The notes beneath the pieces were generated by a model, which worked only from the letters and a program-made list of their open reading frames with translations, searched no databases and was not told where the DNA came from. 64,000 nt of DNA. It comes from Streptomyces sp. LUP30. Its GTDB lineage: Bacteria > Actinomycetota > Actinomycetes > Streptomycetales > Streptomycetaceae. The position numbers were made by a program, and so were the translations under genes. The DNA lies in assembly GCF_001746365.1 (NCBI RefSeq), contig NZ_MJAJ01000009.1:48810-112809 (forward strand), in the 5' to 3' direction. Positions 50,106-58,180 of this stretch are shown piece by piece (position 1 is the stretch's first letter; each line of letters starts with the position of its first letter).

Positions 50106-50486
50106 TCATAACGTGCCCGACGTGGCGCCGGGCCGCTCCAGGGCCGCGTCCAGCGTCGTGGCGGGCGGCAGCAGCCGGGACAGCCCGGTGGCCCGCAGGA
50201 TCCGCAGCGTGAGCGGATGCGCGCAGACGAGGTGCAGATGCCCGTCGTGGTCGAGTACCCGGCCGCGCGCCCGGTACAGCAGGCGCAGCCCGGAGCAGTC
50301 GAAGAACTCGATCCGGGTCAGGTCGATCACGATCCGCGGTGCGGGACCGGCGGTCGCGTCGTCGAGCAGCGGGCCGATCTCCGTGGCCGCGACGAGATCG
50401 ATCTCGCCGCGGAACTCCAGCACCGTGTATCCGCGGTCCTGGCGGACGCGCAGATGCGGGGAGTCCGCCGCGGGTTCCACCTGCAC
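50106..50486 (-). CDS. STAS-domain anti-sigma-factor antagonist (BldG/RsbV-like)
   Basis: 126 residues from GTG 50486, with GGAGG nine bases upstream. STAS fold: YTVLEFRGEIDLVAATEIGPLLDD, PRIVIDLTRIEFFDCSGLRLLYRARGRV. The phosphorylatable Ser is in DCSGLRLL, the usual D-S-S/T-G position. An in-frame ATG at 50609 exists, but the sequence between is A/T-rich and unlike coding DNA. Would bind an RsbW-like kinase to release a sigma factor; the HATPase at 749-1213 is one in-window example of such a kinase, but no partnership is implied. A GGGTAA element near 50568 resembles stress-sigma -10 sites. Confidence 0.82.
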   Translation of the reverse strand: MQVEPAADSPHLRVRQDRGYTVLEFRGEIDLVAATEIGPLLDDATAGPAPRIVIDLTRIEFFDCSGLRLLYRARGRVLDHDGHLHLVCAHPLTLRILRATGLSRLLPPATTLDAALERPGATSGTL

Positions 50487-50676
50487 GACGACATCGCCTC
50501 CAACCCGCTCCACCGGTCGGGAGCTTCCAACGGCCGGGGAGCACGCAGCAGTTCCCCGCCTCAGCAAGTTACCCCCGATGGAGTGAATTCCAGCATGTTC
50601 GATTGACATATGTCTTCGAAATGCAACCGACTCTGGGCGAGTTTTTTCGCGTCGTGAGCAAAGGGGGGACAAAGCG

Positions 50677-51144
50677 TTACGACAGCGCGTGCCACGCCTT
50701 GGAGAGGGCGGTGCGCAACTGCTCCGTCTGGTGGCCCGTGAGGTCCCGGACCATGCGGTCCTCCAGCTCCCGCACCGGGCCGGCGTGCCGCTCCAGCAGT
50801 CCGCGCCCCTCCTCGGTGAGCAGGATCAGCAGCTCGCGCCGGTTGCGCGGATTGCGCTCGCGGCGGATCAGGCCGCGCCCCTCCAGGGAGCGCACCAGGT
50901 CGGCGATGGACTGGGCGGTGACGAAGGAGTCCCGGGCCAGCTGGGCGGCGGACAGTCCGTCGTGCCGCTCCAGCACGGTCAGCGCCGTGTACTGCAGGGC
51001 CGTGATCCCGGACGGCTTGACCAGTTCGTCCAGGTGGGATCGCACGACCAGCTCCACCTGCTTCACCATGTAGAGCAGGGACGGGGGTGTCCTGTGCGGC
51101 GGGGATGCGGGCGCCGCTGCCTGGGTTGTCCGGGGGCCGACCAT
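50677..51144 (-). CDS. MarR-family regulator
   Basis: 155 residues. Winged HTH: SGITALQYTALTVLERHDGLSAAQLARDSFVTAQSIADLVRSLEGRGLIRRERNPRNRRELLILLTEEG. The N-terminal 20 residues are low complexity. Divergent from the aldehyde dehydrogenase gene with two clear palindromes in the 104-bp gap, so it most likely represses both itself and the aldehyde/alcohol dehydrogenase operon, with an aromatic or aldehyde ligand as inducer. Confidence 0.88.
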   Translation of the reverse strand: MVGPRTTQAAAPASPPHRTPPSLLYMVKQVELVVRSHLDELVKPSGITALQYTALTVLERHDGLSAAQLARDSFVTAQSIADLVRSLEGRGLIRRERNPRNRRELLILLTEEGRGLLERHAGPVRELEDRMVRDLTGHQTEQLRTALSKAWHALS

Positions 51145-51164
51145 GATGCAGAGCGTAGACCATT

Positions 51165-51179
51165 GACAGGAAACCTGTC
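51165..51179. promoter_or_regulatory. MarR operator 1
   Basis: GACAGG-AAA-CCTGTC, a perfect 6-bp inverted repeat, 20 bases from the marR start. Confidence 0.7.
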
Positions 51180-51198
51180 CGTAATGAGACTGCCAACC

Positions 51199-51213
51199 AA
51201 CAGGAATCCTGTT
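51199..51213. promoter_or_regulatory. MarR operator 2
   Basis: AACAGG-AAT-CCTGTT, a perfect 6-bp inverted repeat with the same ACAGG N3 CCTGT core as operator 1. The two centres are 34 bp apart, flanking the divergent promoters. Confidence 0.7.
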
Positions 51214-51248
51214 TGTTGAAATCTTGGCGACGATGCTGAGGAGTGGCG

Positions 51249-52703
51249 ATGACCGCCTTCGAGATCGACCCCGGCCGACTGTTCGTCGGGGGACAGTGGC
51301 GAGACGCCGCGGACGGTGCCCGGACCGAGGTGGTCGATCCGTCCCGGGGCACGGTCCTCACCACCGTCGCGGAGGCGGGGGCCGCCGACGTGGACGCCGC
51401 CGTGCGGGCCGCACGGGAGGCCTTCGACGCCGGGCAGTGGTCCGGTCTCAGCGGCCGGGAGCGGGGCCGCGTGCTGCTTCGCGTGGCCCAGCTGATCCGC
51501 GAGGAGGCCGACGACATCGCCCGGCTGGAGAGCCTGGACGTCGGCAAGCCCATCACCCTCGCGCACGCCGTCGACGTCACCAACGCGGCCAACGACTACG
51601 AGTACTTCGCGTCCCTCGCCTTCGCCCTGGACGGCGCCCACCGTGACACCCCCATGAACGCCCTCGCCTACACCCGGCGGGACCCGATCGGCGTGGTCGC
51701 CGCGATCACCCCCTTCAACTTCCCGCTGATCCTGGCCGGATCCAAGATCGCCCCGGCCCTCGCCGCGGGCAACACGGTCGTCCACAAGCCCGCCGACGAG
51801 ACCCCGCTCAGCGCCCTGTACATGGCGGGACTCTTCCAGCGGGCCGGCGTCCCCGACGGTGTGGTCAACGTCGTCACCGGCGCGGGCCCGGTCGCCGGCG
51901 AGGCGCTGCTGCGCCACCCCGGCGTCGACAAGATCGCCTTCACCGGTTCCACCGCGGTCGGCCGGCACGCCGCGAGCGTCGCGGGCGAGAACCTCAAGCC
52001 GGTCACCATGGAACTCGGCGGCAACGCGGCGCACCTCGTGTTCGAGGACGCCGACCTGGAGAAGGCCGTCGGCGCGGTCATCAAGGGCTTCGTCTTCAAC
52101 ACCGGCCAGTTCTGCATGGGCGGCCCGCGTCTGCTGGTGGCCCGCCCGGTCTACGCCACCCTGCTCGGCATCCTCGCCGAGGCCGTCCCCGGGGTGCCGG
52201 TCGGCGACCCCCGGCTGCCGGAGACCGTCGTCGGCCCGATGGCGGGGGAGCGGCACCTGCGCAAGGTCGAGGAGTACGTCGACCTCGCCCGCAAGGAGGG
52301 CGCCCGCATCGTCTGCGGAGGTGAGCGCCTCGACCTCGACGGCGGCTACTACTACAAGCCGACCGTGATCGCCGACCTCGCGCCCGACTCCCGTGTCGTC
52401 CAGGAGGAGATCTTCGGCCCCGTCCTCACCGTCCAGCCCTTCGAGGGCGAGGACGAGGCGATCGCGCTGGCCAACTCCACGCCGTACGGACTGGCTTCGG
52501 GCGTCCAGACCGGCAACCTGGCCCGTGCCCACCGCGTCGCCGACCGCCTGCAGGCCGGCATCGTCTGGGTCAACGACTGGGCGATGCTCGACCCCGCCGT
52601 CCCGTTCGGCGGCGTCAAGGACTCCGGCTTCGGCCGCGAGTACGGCCCCGAGGCGCTCGCCGCGTACACCAGGGTCAAGTCCGTCGTCGTCTCGCTCGAC
52701 TGA
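51249..52703 (+). CDS. Aldehyde dehydrogenase (NAD(P)+), benzaldehyde-type
   Basis: 484 residues. Cofactor motif IAFTGSTAVGRH, general base Glu in MELGGNAAHLVF, catalytic Cys in FNTGQFCMGGPR, EEIFGPVLTVQPF, C-terminal PFGGVKDSGFGREYG. ATG 51249 follows GAGGAG. With the next gene it forms an alcohol-to-acid oxidation pair: the dehydrogenase makes the aldehyde, this enzyme the carboxylate. Under divergent MarR control by position. Confidence 0.9.
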   Translation: MTAFEIDPGRLFVGGQWRDAADGARTEVVDPSRGTVLTTVAEAGAADVDAAVRAAREAFDAGQWSGLSGRERGRVLLRVAQLIREEADDIARLESLDVGKPITLAHAVDVTNAANDYEYFASLAFALDGAHRDTPMNALAYTRRDPIGVVAAITPFNFPLILAGSKIAPALAAGNTVVHKPADETPLSALYMAGLFQRAGVPDGVVNVVTGAGPVAGEALLRHPGVDKIAFTGSTAVGRHAASVAGENLKPVTMELGGNAAHLVFEDADLEKAVGAVIKGFVFNTGQFCMGGPRLLVARPVYATLLGILAEAVPGVPVGDPRLPETVVGPMAGERHLRKVEEYVDLARKEGARIVCGGERLDLDGGYYYKPTVIADLAPDSRVVQEEIFGPVLTVQPFEGEDEAIALANSTPYGLASGVQTGNLARAHRVADRLQAGIVWVNDWAMLDPAVPFGGVKDSGFGREYGPEALAAYTRVKSVVVSLD

Positions 52704-52747
52704 GTGCGGTCACCCGAACACCTCTGCCCGACAAGGGAGTTGCACCG

Positions 52748-53854
52748 ATGCCCATCACCACACGCGCCGCCGTCGTCGAGTCCGCCGGAGCGCCCTTCAC
52801 CCTCTCCGAGGTCGTGCTCGAAGACCCCGCACCGCACGAGGCGGTCGTCCGACTGGTCGCGGCCGGTCTGTGCCACACCGACCTCGGCGTGGCGAGCGGC
52901 GGACTGCCCTTCCCGCTGCCCGGAGTCCTCGGGCACGAGGGCGCGGGGGTCGTCGAGGCGGTCGGCTCCGCGGTCACGGGCGTGGCCCCCGGAGACCACG
53001 TCGTGCTGTCCTTCACCTCGTGCGGCGACTGCCGCAACTGCCACGGCGGCCACCCCGCCTACTGTGCCGCCTGGCTCCCGCTGAACCTCCTCGGCGGCCG
53101 CCGCGCCGACGGCAGCGGCACCGTCAGCCGGGACGGCGAGGTCCTCGGCGGCCACTTCTTCGGCCAGTCCTCCTTCGCCGAGCGGGCGCTGGTCGACGAG
53201 CGCAGCCTCGTGAAGGTCGACCCCGACGTCCCGCTGGCGTCGATCGCGCCGCTGGGCTGCGGGGTCCAGACCGGCGTCGGCGCCGTCTGGAACGTGCTGA
53301 AGCCGACGGCCGGCGCCGCCGTGGTCGTCCTCGGCGCCGGAGCCGTCGGCCTGTCGGCCGTCGTGGCGGCCGCGCTGTCGCCGGCGACCACGATCATCGC
53401 CGTCGACCGGGTCGCCGAACGCCTGCAACTGGCACGTGAGTTGGGTGCCACCCACACCGTCGACGCCGGTCAGGCCACGTTGGGCGAGGTCGTCGCGGAG
53501 ATCACCGGCGGGCAGGGCGCCGACGGCGTCGTGGAGACCACGGGCAACACGGCCGTGCTGCGCCAGGGCGTCGACGCGCTCGCCGCCCGCGGCACCCTCG
53601 TCGTCGTGGGCGCGCCGCCCTTCGGCAGCGAGGTCGCCCTGGACGTCAACGGGCTGCTGGGCGGCAAGCGCGTCGTGGGCCTCACCCTCGGCGACAGCGA
53701 GACGCAGGCCTTCATCCCGGCCCTGGTCGAGCTGGTCAAGGACGGGCGTCTCCCGCTGGACCGCCTGATCGGCTTCTACCCGTTCGCGGACATCGAACAG
53801 GCGGTGCGGGACATGACCGCGGGCAAGACCGTCAAACCCGTGCTCGTCTTCTGA
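52748..53854 (+). CDS. Zinc-dependent (aryl-)alcohol dehydrogenase
   Basis: 368 residues, MDR family. Catalytic zinc ligands in AGLCHTDLG and GHEGAGVVEAV. Structural zinc region SCGDCRNCHGGHPAYC has four Cys. Rossmann motif VLGAGAVGLSAV. The long form (about 370) resembles benzyl-alcohol and similar aryl-alcohol dehydrogenases. 44 bp downstream of the aldehyde dehydrogenase, so one operon. Substrate class inferred from the pairing and family, not proven. Confidence 0.88.
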   Translation: MPITTRAAVVESAGAPFTLSEVVLEDPAPHEAVVRLVAAGLCHTDLGVASGGLPFPLPGVLGHEGAGVVEAVGSAVTGVAPGDHVVLSFTSCGDCRNCHGGHPAYCAAWLPLNLLGGRRADGSGTVSRDGEVLGGHFFGQSSFAERALVDERSLVKVDPDVPLASIAPLGCGVQTGVGAVWNVLKPTAGAAVVVLGAGAVGLSAVVAAALSPATTIIAVDRVAERLQLARELGATHTVDAGQATLGEVVAEITGGQGADGVVETTGNTAVLRQGVDALAARGTLVVVGAPPFGSEVALDVNGLLGGKRVVGLTLGDSETQAFIPALVELVKDGRLPLDRLIGFYPFADIEQAVRDMTAGKTVKPVLVF

Positions 53855-53861
53855 CGACCGG

Positions 53862-54830
53862 TCAGTCGACCGTCAGGACCAGCTTCCCGGTCGTGCGGCC
53901 GGTGTCGCCGAGCCGGTGCGCCTCGGCGGCCTCGGCCAGCGGGAAGGCCCCCGCGATCGTGGCGCGCAGCCGGCCCGCCTCGACCAGCTCGGCGATCGCG
54001 CGCATCCCCGCCCGGTCGGCGTCCACGAGCATCCGCACCGCCCGCACCCCGAGCCGCTCGGCCTCCGCGTGGAACTCGTCCGACCCCACCGGCAGGATCG
54101 ACACGACGATCCCGCCCGGCCGCAGCACGCCCAGCGACTTCACCGAGGTGTCGCCGCCCAGGGTGTCCAGGACGACGTCGACGTCCTTCACGGCCTCGGC
54201 GAAGTCGGTCTCCCGGTAGTCGATCGCCTCGTCGACGCCCAGCTCGCGCAGGAAGTCGTGCTTGCCCGCGCTGGCCGTCCCGATCACGTACGCGCCGCGC
54301 GCCTTGGCGATCTGCACGGCCACATGGCCCACGCCGCCGGCTGCGGCGTGGATCAACACGCGTTGCCCGGGGCGGAGTTCGGCGGTCTCCACCAGCGCCT
54401 GCCAGGCGGTCAGCGAGACCAGCGGCAGCGCGCCCGCCTGGACGTGGTCGACGCTCTCGGGCTTGTGCCACAGGGCGCGCACCGGCGCGATGGCGTACTC
54501 GGCGTGCGAGCCGTGGCCGTAGGGGTAGGGCAGCATGCCGAAGACCTCGTCGCCGGGCGCGAAGGCGGCGACGCCGATGCCGACCGCCTCCACGGTTCCG
54601 GAGAGGTCCCAGCCCAGGACGAAGGGCGGCTCGCCCAGGAAACCGCCGGTGGCGCGGTGCTTCCAGTCGGTCGGGTTGACGCCGGCGGCGCGCACCCGGA
54701 CCAGGACCTCGTTCGGGCGGGGCGCGGGCCGCTCCACCTCCGTCTGCTTCAGTGTTTCGGGACCGCCGAGGACGTCCTGACCGATGACGCGCATGGTCGT
54801 ACCGGTGTGCGGGGTGTTCACAGTGCTCAT
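53862..54830 (-). CDS. NADP-dependent quinone oxidoreductase-like (zinc-free MDR)
   Basis: 322 residues. MDR family without zinc ligands: VLVRVRAAGVNPTDWKHR, GWDLSGTVEAVG, VLIHAAAGGVGHVAVQIAKARGA (AAxGGVG nucleotide motif), VVLDTLGG. Acts on quinones or enones with NADPH. ATG 54830 has only a weak ribosome binding site. It converges on the alcohol dehydrogenase with a 7-bp gap and is divergent from the GlxA-type regulator, its likely controller. Confidence 0.87.
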   Translation of the reverse strand: MSTVNTPHTGTTMRVIGQDVLGGPETLKQTEVERPAPRPNEVLVRVRAAGVNPTDWKHRATGGFLGEPPFVLGWDLSGTVEAVGIGVAAFAPGDEVFGMLPYPYGHGSHAEYAIAPVRALWHKPESVDHVQAGALPLVSLTAWQALVETAELRPGQRVLIHAAAGGVGHVAVQIAKARGAYVIGTASAGKHDFLRELGVDEAIDYRETDFAEAVKDVDVVLDTLGGDTSVKSLGVLRPGGIVVSILPVGSDEFHAEAERLGVRAVRMLVDADRAGMRAIAELVEAGRLRATIAGAFPLAEAAEAHRLGDTGRTTGKLVLTVD

Positions 54831-54866
54831 GCTGAACAGCCTGCCCGGTGCGACCCGGCCGCGAAA

Positions 54867-54894
54867 TGGCATGATTGCCAACATCCGATAGGAT
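54867..54894 (+). promoter_or_regulatory. Operator palindrome and leaderless promoter of the GlxA-type regulator
   Basis: TGGCA-TGAT-TGCCA (54867-54880) is a perfect inverted repeat. A -10-like TAGGAT follows at 54889-54894 and ATG 54901 comes six bases later without a Shine-Dalgarno, implying a leaderless transcript. The palindrome can serve both the regulator and the divergent oxidoreductase. Confidence 0.55.
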
Positions 54895-54900
54895 CGTGCC

Positions 54901-55854
54901 ATGCCTTCCGGAGACCAGCACCGTGTCGTCGTCCTCGCCCTCGACGGCGTCTACCCGTTCGAGCTCGGCATCCCGGCCCGCATCTTCGGCGCGGCCGACG
55001 GTCACTACGAGGTCCTGACCTGCACCGTCGACGGCGGTCCGGTGCGGACGAACGCCGATTTCACGATCGGCGTCGAGCACGGCCGCGAGGTTTTGGCGAC
55101 GGCCGACACGGTCGTGATCGCGCCGGTGGCCCCCGACCGGGTGACGCACGACCTGCCGGACGAGGTGGCCGAGGCACTCGCCCTGATCCGCCCCGAGGCG
55201 CGCATCGTCTCCATCTGCACCGCCGCGTTCGTCCTTGCCGCGGCCGGACTGCTCGACGGCCGCCGGGCCACCACCCACTGGCAGGTCACGGAGGTGTTCC
55301 GCCGGATGCACCCGCAGGTCGAACTCGACCCGGACGTGCTCTTCGTCGACGACGACCGGGTGCTGACCTCGGCCGGAGCCGCCTCCGGCGTCGACGTCTG
55401 CCTGCACATCGTCCGCAAGGACCACGGAAGCGAACTCGCCAACCAGGTGGCTCGCCGCTGTGTGGTGCCGCCGTTCCGGGACGGCGGCCAGGCGCAGTAC
55501 ATCGAGCAGCCCGTGCCCGTGGCCGGCGCGGCCGGCACGGCCGCCACCCGCTCCTGGGCCCTGGAGCGGCTTCACGAGCCCCTCGCCCTCGCCGACCTCG
55601 CCGCGCACGCCCGGATGAGCCTGCGCACCTTCGCCCGCCGCTTCCACGACGAGGTCGGCCTCAGCCCCGGCCGCTGGCTGATCCAGCAGCGCGTCGCGCA
55701 CGCCCGGCACCTGCTGGAGGCCAGCGATCTCTCCGTGGACCAGATCGCCGCCCGAGTCGGCTTCGCCACCGGCGCCTCGCTGCGCCAGCACCTGCACACC
55801 GCCATCGGCGTCTCCCCGCAGGCCTACCGCAGAACCTTCCAGGCCACCCGCTGA
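54901..55854 (+). CDS. GlxA-family AraC regulator (DJ-1/PfpI sensor + HTH_18)
   Basis: 317 residues. DJ-1/PfpI-like domain 1-190 (VVVLALDGVYPFELGIPARIFG; IVSICTAAFVLAAAGLLDGRRATTHW, with Cys in the nucleophile-elbow position; VLTSAGAASGVDVCLHIV). C-terminal AraC HTH pair (LALADLAAHARMSLRTFARRF; LSVDQIAARVGFATGASLRQHLHTAIGVSPQAYRRTF). Likely activates the divergent quinone oxidoreductase. ATG 54901 appears leaderless. Confidence 0.9.
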   Translation: MPSGDQHRVVVLALDGVYPFELGIPARIFGAADGHYEVLTCTVDGGPVRTNADFTIGVEHGREVLATADTVVIAPVAPDRVTHDLPDEVAEALALIRPEARIVSICTAAFVLAAAGLLDGRRATTHWQVTEVFRRMHPQVELDPDVLFVDDDRVLTSAGAASGVDVCLHIVRKDHGSELANQVARRCVVPPFRDGGQAQYIEQPVPVAGAAGTAATRSWALERLHEPLALADLAAHARMSLRTFARRFHDEVGLSPGRWLIQQRVAHARHLLEASDLSVDQIAARVGFATGASLRQHLHTAIGVSPQAYRRTFQATR

Positions 55855-55951
55855 ACGTGCGGCGCGACACCGGGGCGACCCGCGGCCGCGGCTGGTCGGG
55901 GATGAACTCCACTGCGTACCAGAGCAGTTGAGACTCGCGGGCGCCCTCAGT

Positions 55952-55993
55952 GAGTGCCGAGTGCCGAGTGCCGAGTGCCGAGTGTGGAGTGTG
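55952..55993. repeat. 7-bp tandem repeat GAGTGCC/GAGTGTG
   Basis: Four units of GAGTGCC followed by two of GAGTGTG, in the gap after the GlxA-type regulator. Non-coding, exact copies. Confidence 0.85.
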
Positions 55994-56047
55994 GAGACGG
56001 CGTTGAGGCGGGAGTCGCAGGGGGAGAGACCGGGGCGAGGGATGCAT

Positions 56048-56097
56048 GCGGGTCGACGTCGGCGGGCCGGGCTTCCGGCCCGCCGACGTCGACCCGC
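56048..56097. terminator. Very strong hairpin, 23-bp perfect stem
   Basis: Left arm 56048-56070 and right arm 56075-56097 are perfect reverse complements (core GGTCGACGTCGGCGGGCC) around the loop GCTT. It lies between the convergent GlxA-type and TetR genes, 39 bases from the TetR stop. No T-run; a bidirectional terminator is the natural reading. Confidence 0.85.
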
Positions 56098-56136
56098 CCC
56101 CGGCGAAGGGCGCGGCGTCCGGCCGGTGATCGCCGC

Positions 56137-56700
56137 TCAGCGGCTCGCGTGCAGGGCGACCAGCAACTGCCAGACCTGGTCGGCGATTTCGGCGGGTGTG
56201 CCGTCGAGGTCGCCGTGCAGCCAGTCCGCCAGCACGCCGGCGAAGGTCGCGGCGACGGCCGAGGCGATCAGGGGTGCGTCCGCCGCGCCCGCCCGCTCAC
56301 GTTCGCGCAGGCTGTAGGCGCGCAGGTCCCGGTGGAGCACCCGGCCGAGCGGCCCGCCGCCGCCCCGCGTGAGCAGGGTGCGATACAGCGTGGCGTGGGG
56401 CGTCAGTGAGCCGAAGAAGTCCGCCAGCGCGGCCGGGGCGCGGACCGGGTCCGGCCGTCCGCGCCAGGCGTGCAGTGCCTCCACCGCCTCGCGGACGACG
56501 TCCGCGCAGGCGTCGACGGCGAGGGCCTCCAGGTCGGGATAGTGCACATAGAACGTGGCCCGTCCGACGCCCGCCCGGCGCACCAGCGCGGCCACCCCGA
56601 CCTCCTCCAGAGGCCGCTCGGCGCACTCCTGGAGCAGCGCGGCGCGCAGCCTGGCCCGGGTGCGGGCCGCTCGTGGGTCCTCGGCTTCGCCGCGGGTCAC
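56137..56700 (-). CDS. TetR-family regulator
   Basis: 187 residues. HTH: RTRARLRAALLQECAERPLEEVGVAALVRRAGVGRATFYVHYPDLEALAVDA. Helical C-terminal domain of the TetR_C_8-like type (FGSLTPHATLYRTLLTRGG; ASAVAATFAGVLADWLHGD). GTG 56700 overlaps the DUF1304 stop by 4 bp (GTGA), so it is the second gene of a coupled pair. The paired palindromes upstream of DUF1304 suggest autoregulation of the operon. Confidence 0.87.
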   Translation of the reverse strand: MTRGEAEDPRAARTRARLRAALLQECAERPLEEVGVAALVRRAGVGRATFYVHYPDLEALAVDACADVVREAVEALHAWRGRPDPVRAPAALADFFGSLTPHATLYRTLLTRGGGGPLGRVLHRDLRAYSLRERERAGAADAPLIASAVAATFAGVLADWLHGDLDGTPAEIADQVWQLLVALHASR

Positions 56701-57059
56701 TGCGCGATCAGAACGGCGGCCAGGGCGATCGCGCCGGGCAGCGCCTGTGCGAACAGGATCCGCCGGTTCGCGGTGGCGGCGCCGTACACCCCCGCGACGA
56801 TCACGCAGGACAGGAAGAACACCTGTGCCCTGAAGCCGGTCGGATCGGCCGCGACCAGCCCCCACACCAGTCCGGCCGCGAGGAAGCCGTTGTACAGCCC
56901 CTGGTTGGCGGCCATCGAGGCGGTCCGCCTCGCCAGCTCGGCGTCGAAGCCGTGGAACGACATCCCCGGCGCCTTCTGCCACAGGAACATCTCCATCACC
57001 AGGATGTAGAGGTGCAGCGCAGCCACCAACCCGACCAGCACGTTCGCCAGAATGTTCAT
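56697..57059 (-). CDS. DUF1304 membrane protein
   Basis: 120 residues with four hydrophobic helices: NVLVGLVAALHLYILVMEMFLW, LYNGFLAAGLVWGLVAA, VFFLSCVIVAGVYGAATA, LPGAIALAAVLIAQ. HLYILVMEMFLW and NQGLYNGFLAAGL are DUF1304 signatures. ATG 57059 follows GAGGGAGAG. Pairing with a TetR regulator suggests an inducible efflux or membrane-stress role, not proven for the family. Confidence 0.87.
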   Translation of the reverse strand: MNILANVLVGLVAALHLYILVMEMFLWQKAPGMSFHGFDAELARRTASMAANQGLYNGFLAAGLVWGLVAADPTGFRAQVFFLSCVIVAGVYGAATANRRILFAQALPGAIALAAVLIAQ

Positions 57060-57083
57060 GCTCTCCCTCGACTTCTGCGGGCA

Positions 57084-57130
57084 ACTTCCCAGACAGGTGT
57101 CCACTATAGCGGGACACCTGTCCAGGAAGT
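57084..57130. promoter_or_regulatory. TetR operator pair around the DUF1304-tetR promoter
   Basis: AGACAGGTGTCC (57091-57102) and GGACACCTGTCC (57112-57123) are mutually inverted and each near-palindromic, separated by ACTATAGCG, which holds a -10-like TATAGT on the minus strand. Outer arms ACTTCC (57084-57089) and GGAAGT (57125-57130) extend the symmetry. The -10 would be trapped between two repressor dimers. Confidence 0.65.
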
Positions 57131-57266
57131 CCAGCGGCGTTCCCCGCACGGCACGAGACGACGCGTGACGGGGCGTGGCCGGTGGCTGACGCAAACGGGG
57201 GTATCCGCAAGGTTCGGGGACGGGACTCGCCCGCCCCGGCCCGGATTTCGCGGAGGAGACGACGAC

Positions 57267-57659
57267 ATGGCAGTGGTGAAAGCGGGCGTCGTGGTGCTCG
57301 ACTGTGCCGAGCCCGAGAAGCTCGCCGAGTTCTACAAGGGGCTGCTGGACGCCGAAGAGACCGACACGAGCGCCAACCGCGTGGAGATCAGGGGCGCCGA
57401 CGGCATCCGCCTGGCCTTCCGGCGGGACGTGAACGCGACCCCGCCGAGCTGGCCCCGCCCCGAGAACTCCCTCCAGGCCCATCTGGACTTCATCGTCGAC
57501 GACCTCGACGAGGTGGAGCGCAGGGTCGTGGGTCTGGGCGGTCGCCCGCTGGAGACCAAGGGCGCCCCCGGCCCGCACGAGGAGCGAGGCTACGCCGACC
57601 CGGCCGGCCACTCCTTCACCCTGCGTCTCGAACCTTCCACAGCGCCGAAGCAGGGCTGA
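57267..57659 (+). CDS. VOC-family (glyoxalase/bleomycin-resistance-like) protein
   Basis: 130 residues, two beta-alpha-beta-beta-beta modules: KAGVVVLDCAEPEKLAEFYKGLLDAE and ENSLQAHLDFIVDDLDEVERRVVGLGG ... GYADPAGHSFTLRLEP. Metal-ligand positions are partly kept (H in QAHLDF). ATG 57267 follows GGAGGAG. Common in Streptomyces, with metal-dependent or binding functions; substrate unknown. Followed by a strong hairpin. Confidence 0.83.
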   Translation: MAVVKAGVVVLDCAEPEKLAEFYKGLLDAEETDTSANRVEIRGADGIRLAFRRDVNATPPSWPRPENSLQAHLDFIVDDLDEVERRVVGLGGRPLETKGAPGPHEERGYADPAGHSFTLRLEPSTAPKQG

Positions 57660-57746
57660 AGCCGAAGCAGGGCTGAGGGGACCGAAGCGCGGCTGAAGCG
57701 GGACGGCACCCGGGCCGCGCACGGGATCGACGCCCGGTCATGGCGT

Positions 57747-57808
57747 CCCGGCAGCCGACTCGGGGCCGCCCGGCATCTCGGCCGGGCGGCCCCGAGTCGG
57801 CTGCCGGG
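57747..57808. terminator. Very strong hairpin, 28-bp perfect stem
   Basis: Left arm 57747-57774 and right arm 57781-57808 are perfect reverse complements (ends CCCGGCAGCC / GGCTGCCGGG) around the loop ATCTCG. It lies between the convergent VOC and DUF4235 genes, 25 bases from the latter's stop. The longest perfect stem seen in the window; bidirectional terminator most likely. Confidence 0.85.
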
Positions 57809-57832
57809 GGACGGGCGTGCGCCCGTCAGGGC

Positions 57833-58129
57833 TCAGTCCCGGCCGGACTTCTCCTTGGCGGGCCACACACCGGTGGACCGTTCGATCGCCTTGGCGCCGG
57901 TCCGGTCGGCGGCGCTGCGTGCCGCCGCGAAGATCGCGCCCTGAACCGCCGCCGCGAGCAGGATCTCGCCCCAGCCGCGGTCCCGGTCCAGAGCGTCGGG
58001 GGCGTCGTCCTCGTGACGGATCGCCTTCCAGGCCTTGCGGAACGCGAGGCCCGCCAGGGCGCCGCTCGCCCAGCCGAGCGCGAAGCCCACGGGCTGGTAG
58101 ACGAGGGGCAGTTTCCTCTTCTTCGACAC
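57833..58129 (-). CDS. DUF4235 family protein
   Basis: 98 residues. Two hydrophobic stretches (VYQPVGFALGWASGALAGLAFRKAWKAI; GWGEILLAAAVQGAIFAAARSAADR) are likely membrane-associated. The pattern AFRKAWKA ... W-EILLAAAVQGAIFA-A is the DUF4235 signature. The charged C-terminus ends in AKEKSGRD. Function unknown. 51 bp downstream of the thiol transferase gene on the same strand. Confidence 0.83.
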   Translation of the reverse strand: MSKKRKLPLVYQPVGFALGWASGALAGLAFRKAWKAIRHEDDAPDALDRDRGWGEILLAAAVQGAIFAAARSAADRTGAKAIERSTGVWPAKEKSGRD

Positions 58130-58180
58130 GTCGGTCTCTCCTTGTCTGAGGGGTACGGGTGGTGTCAGGGGTACGGGGTC

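Noticed and set aside
50487..50672. N-terminal extension of the STAS protein (ATG 50609 or TTG 50672)
   Set aside because: The segment is A/T-rich with non-Streptomyces third positions and includes promoter-like GGGTAA. GTG 50486 has GGAGG upstream.
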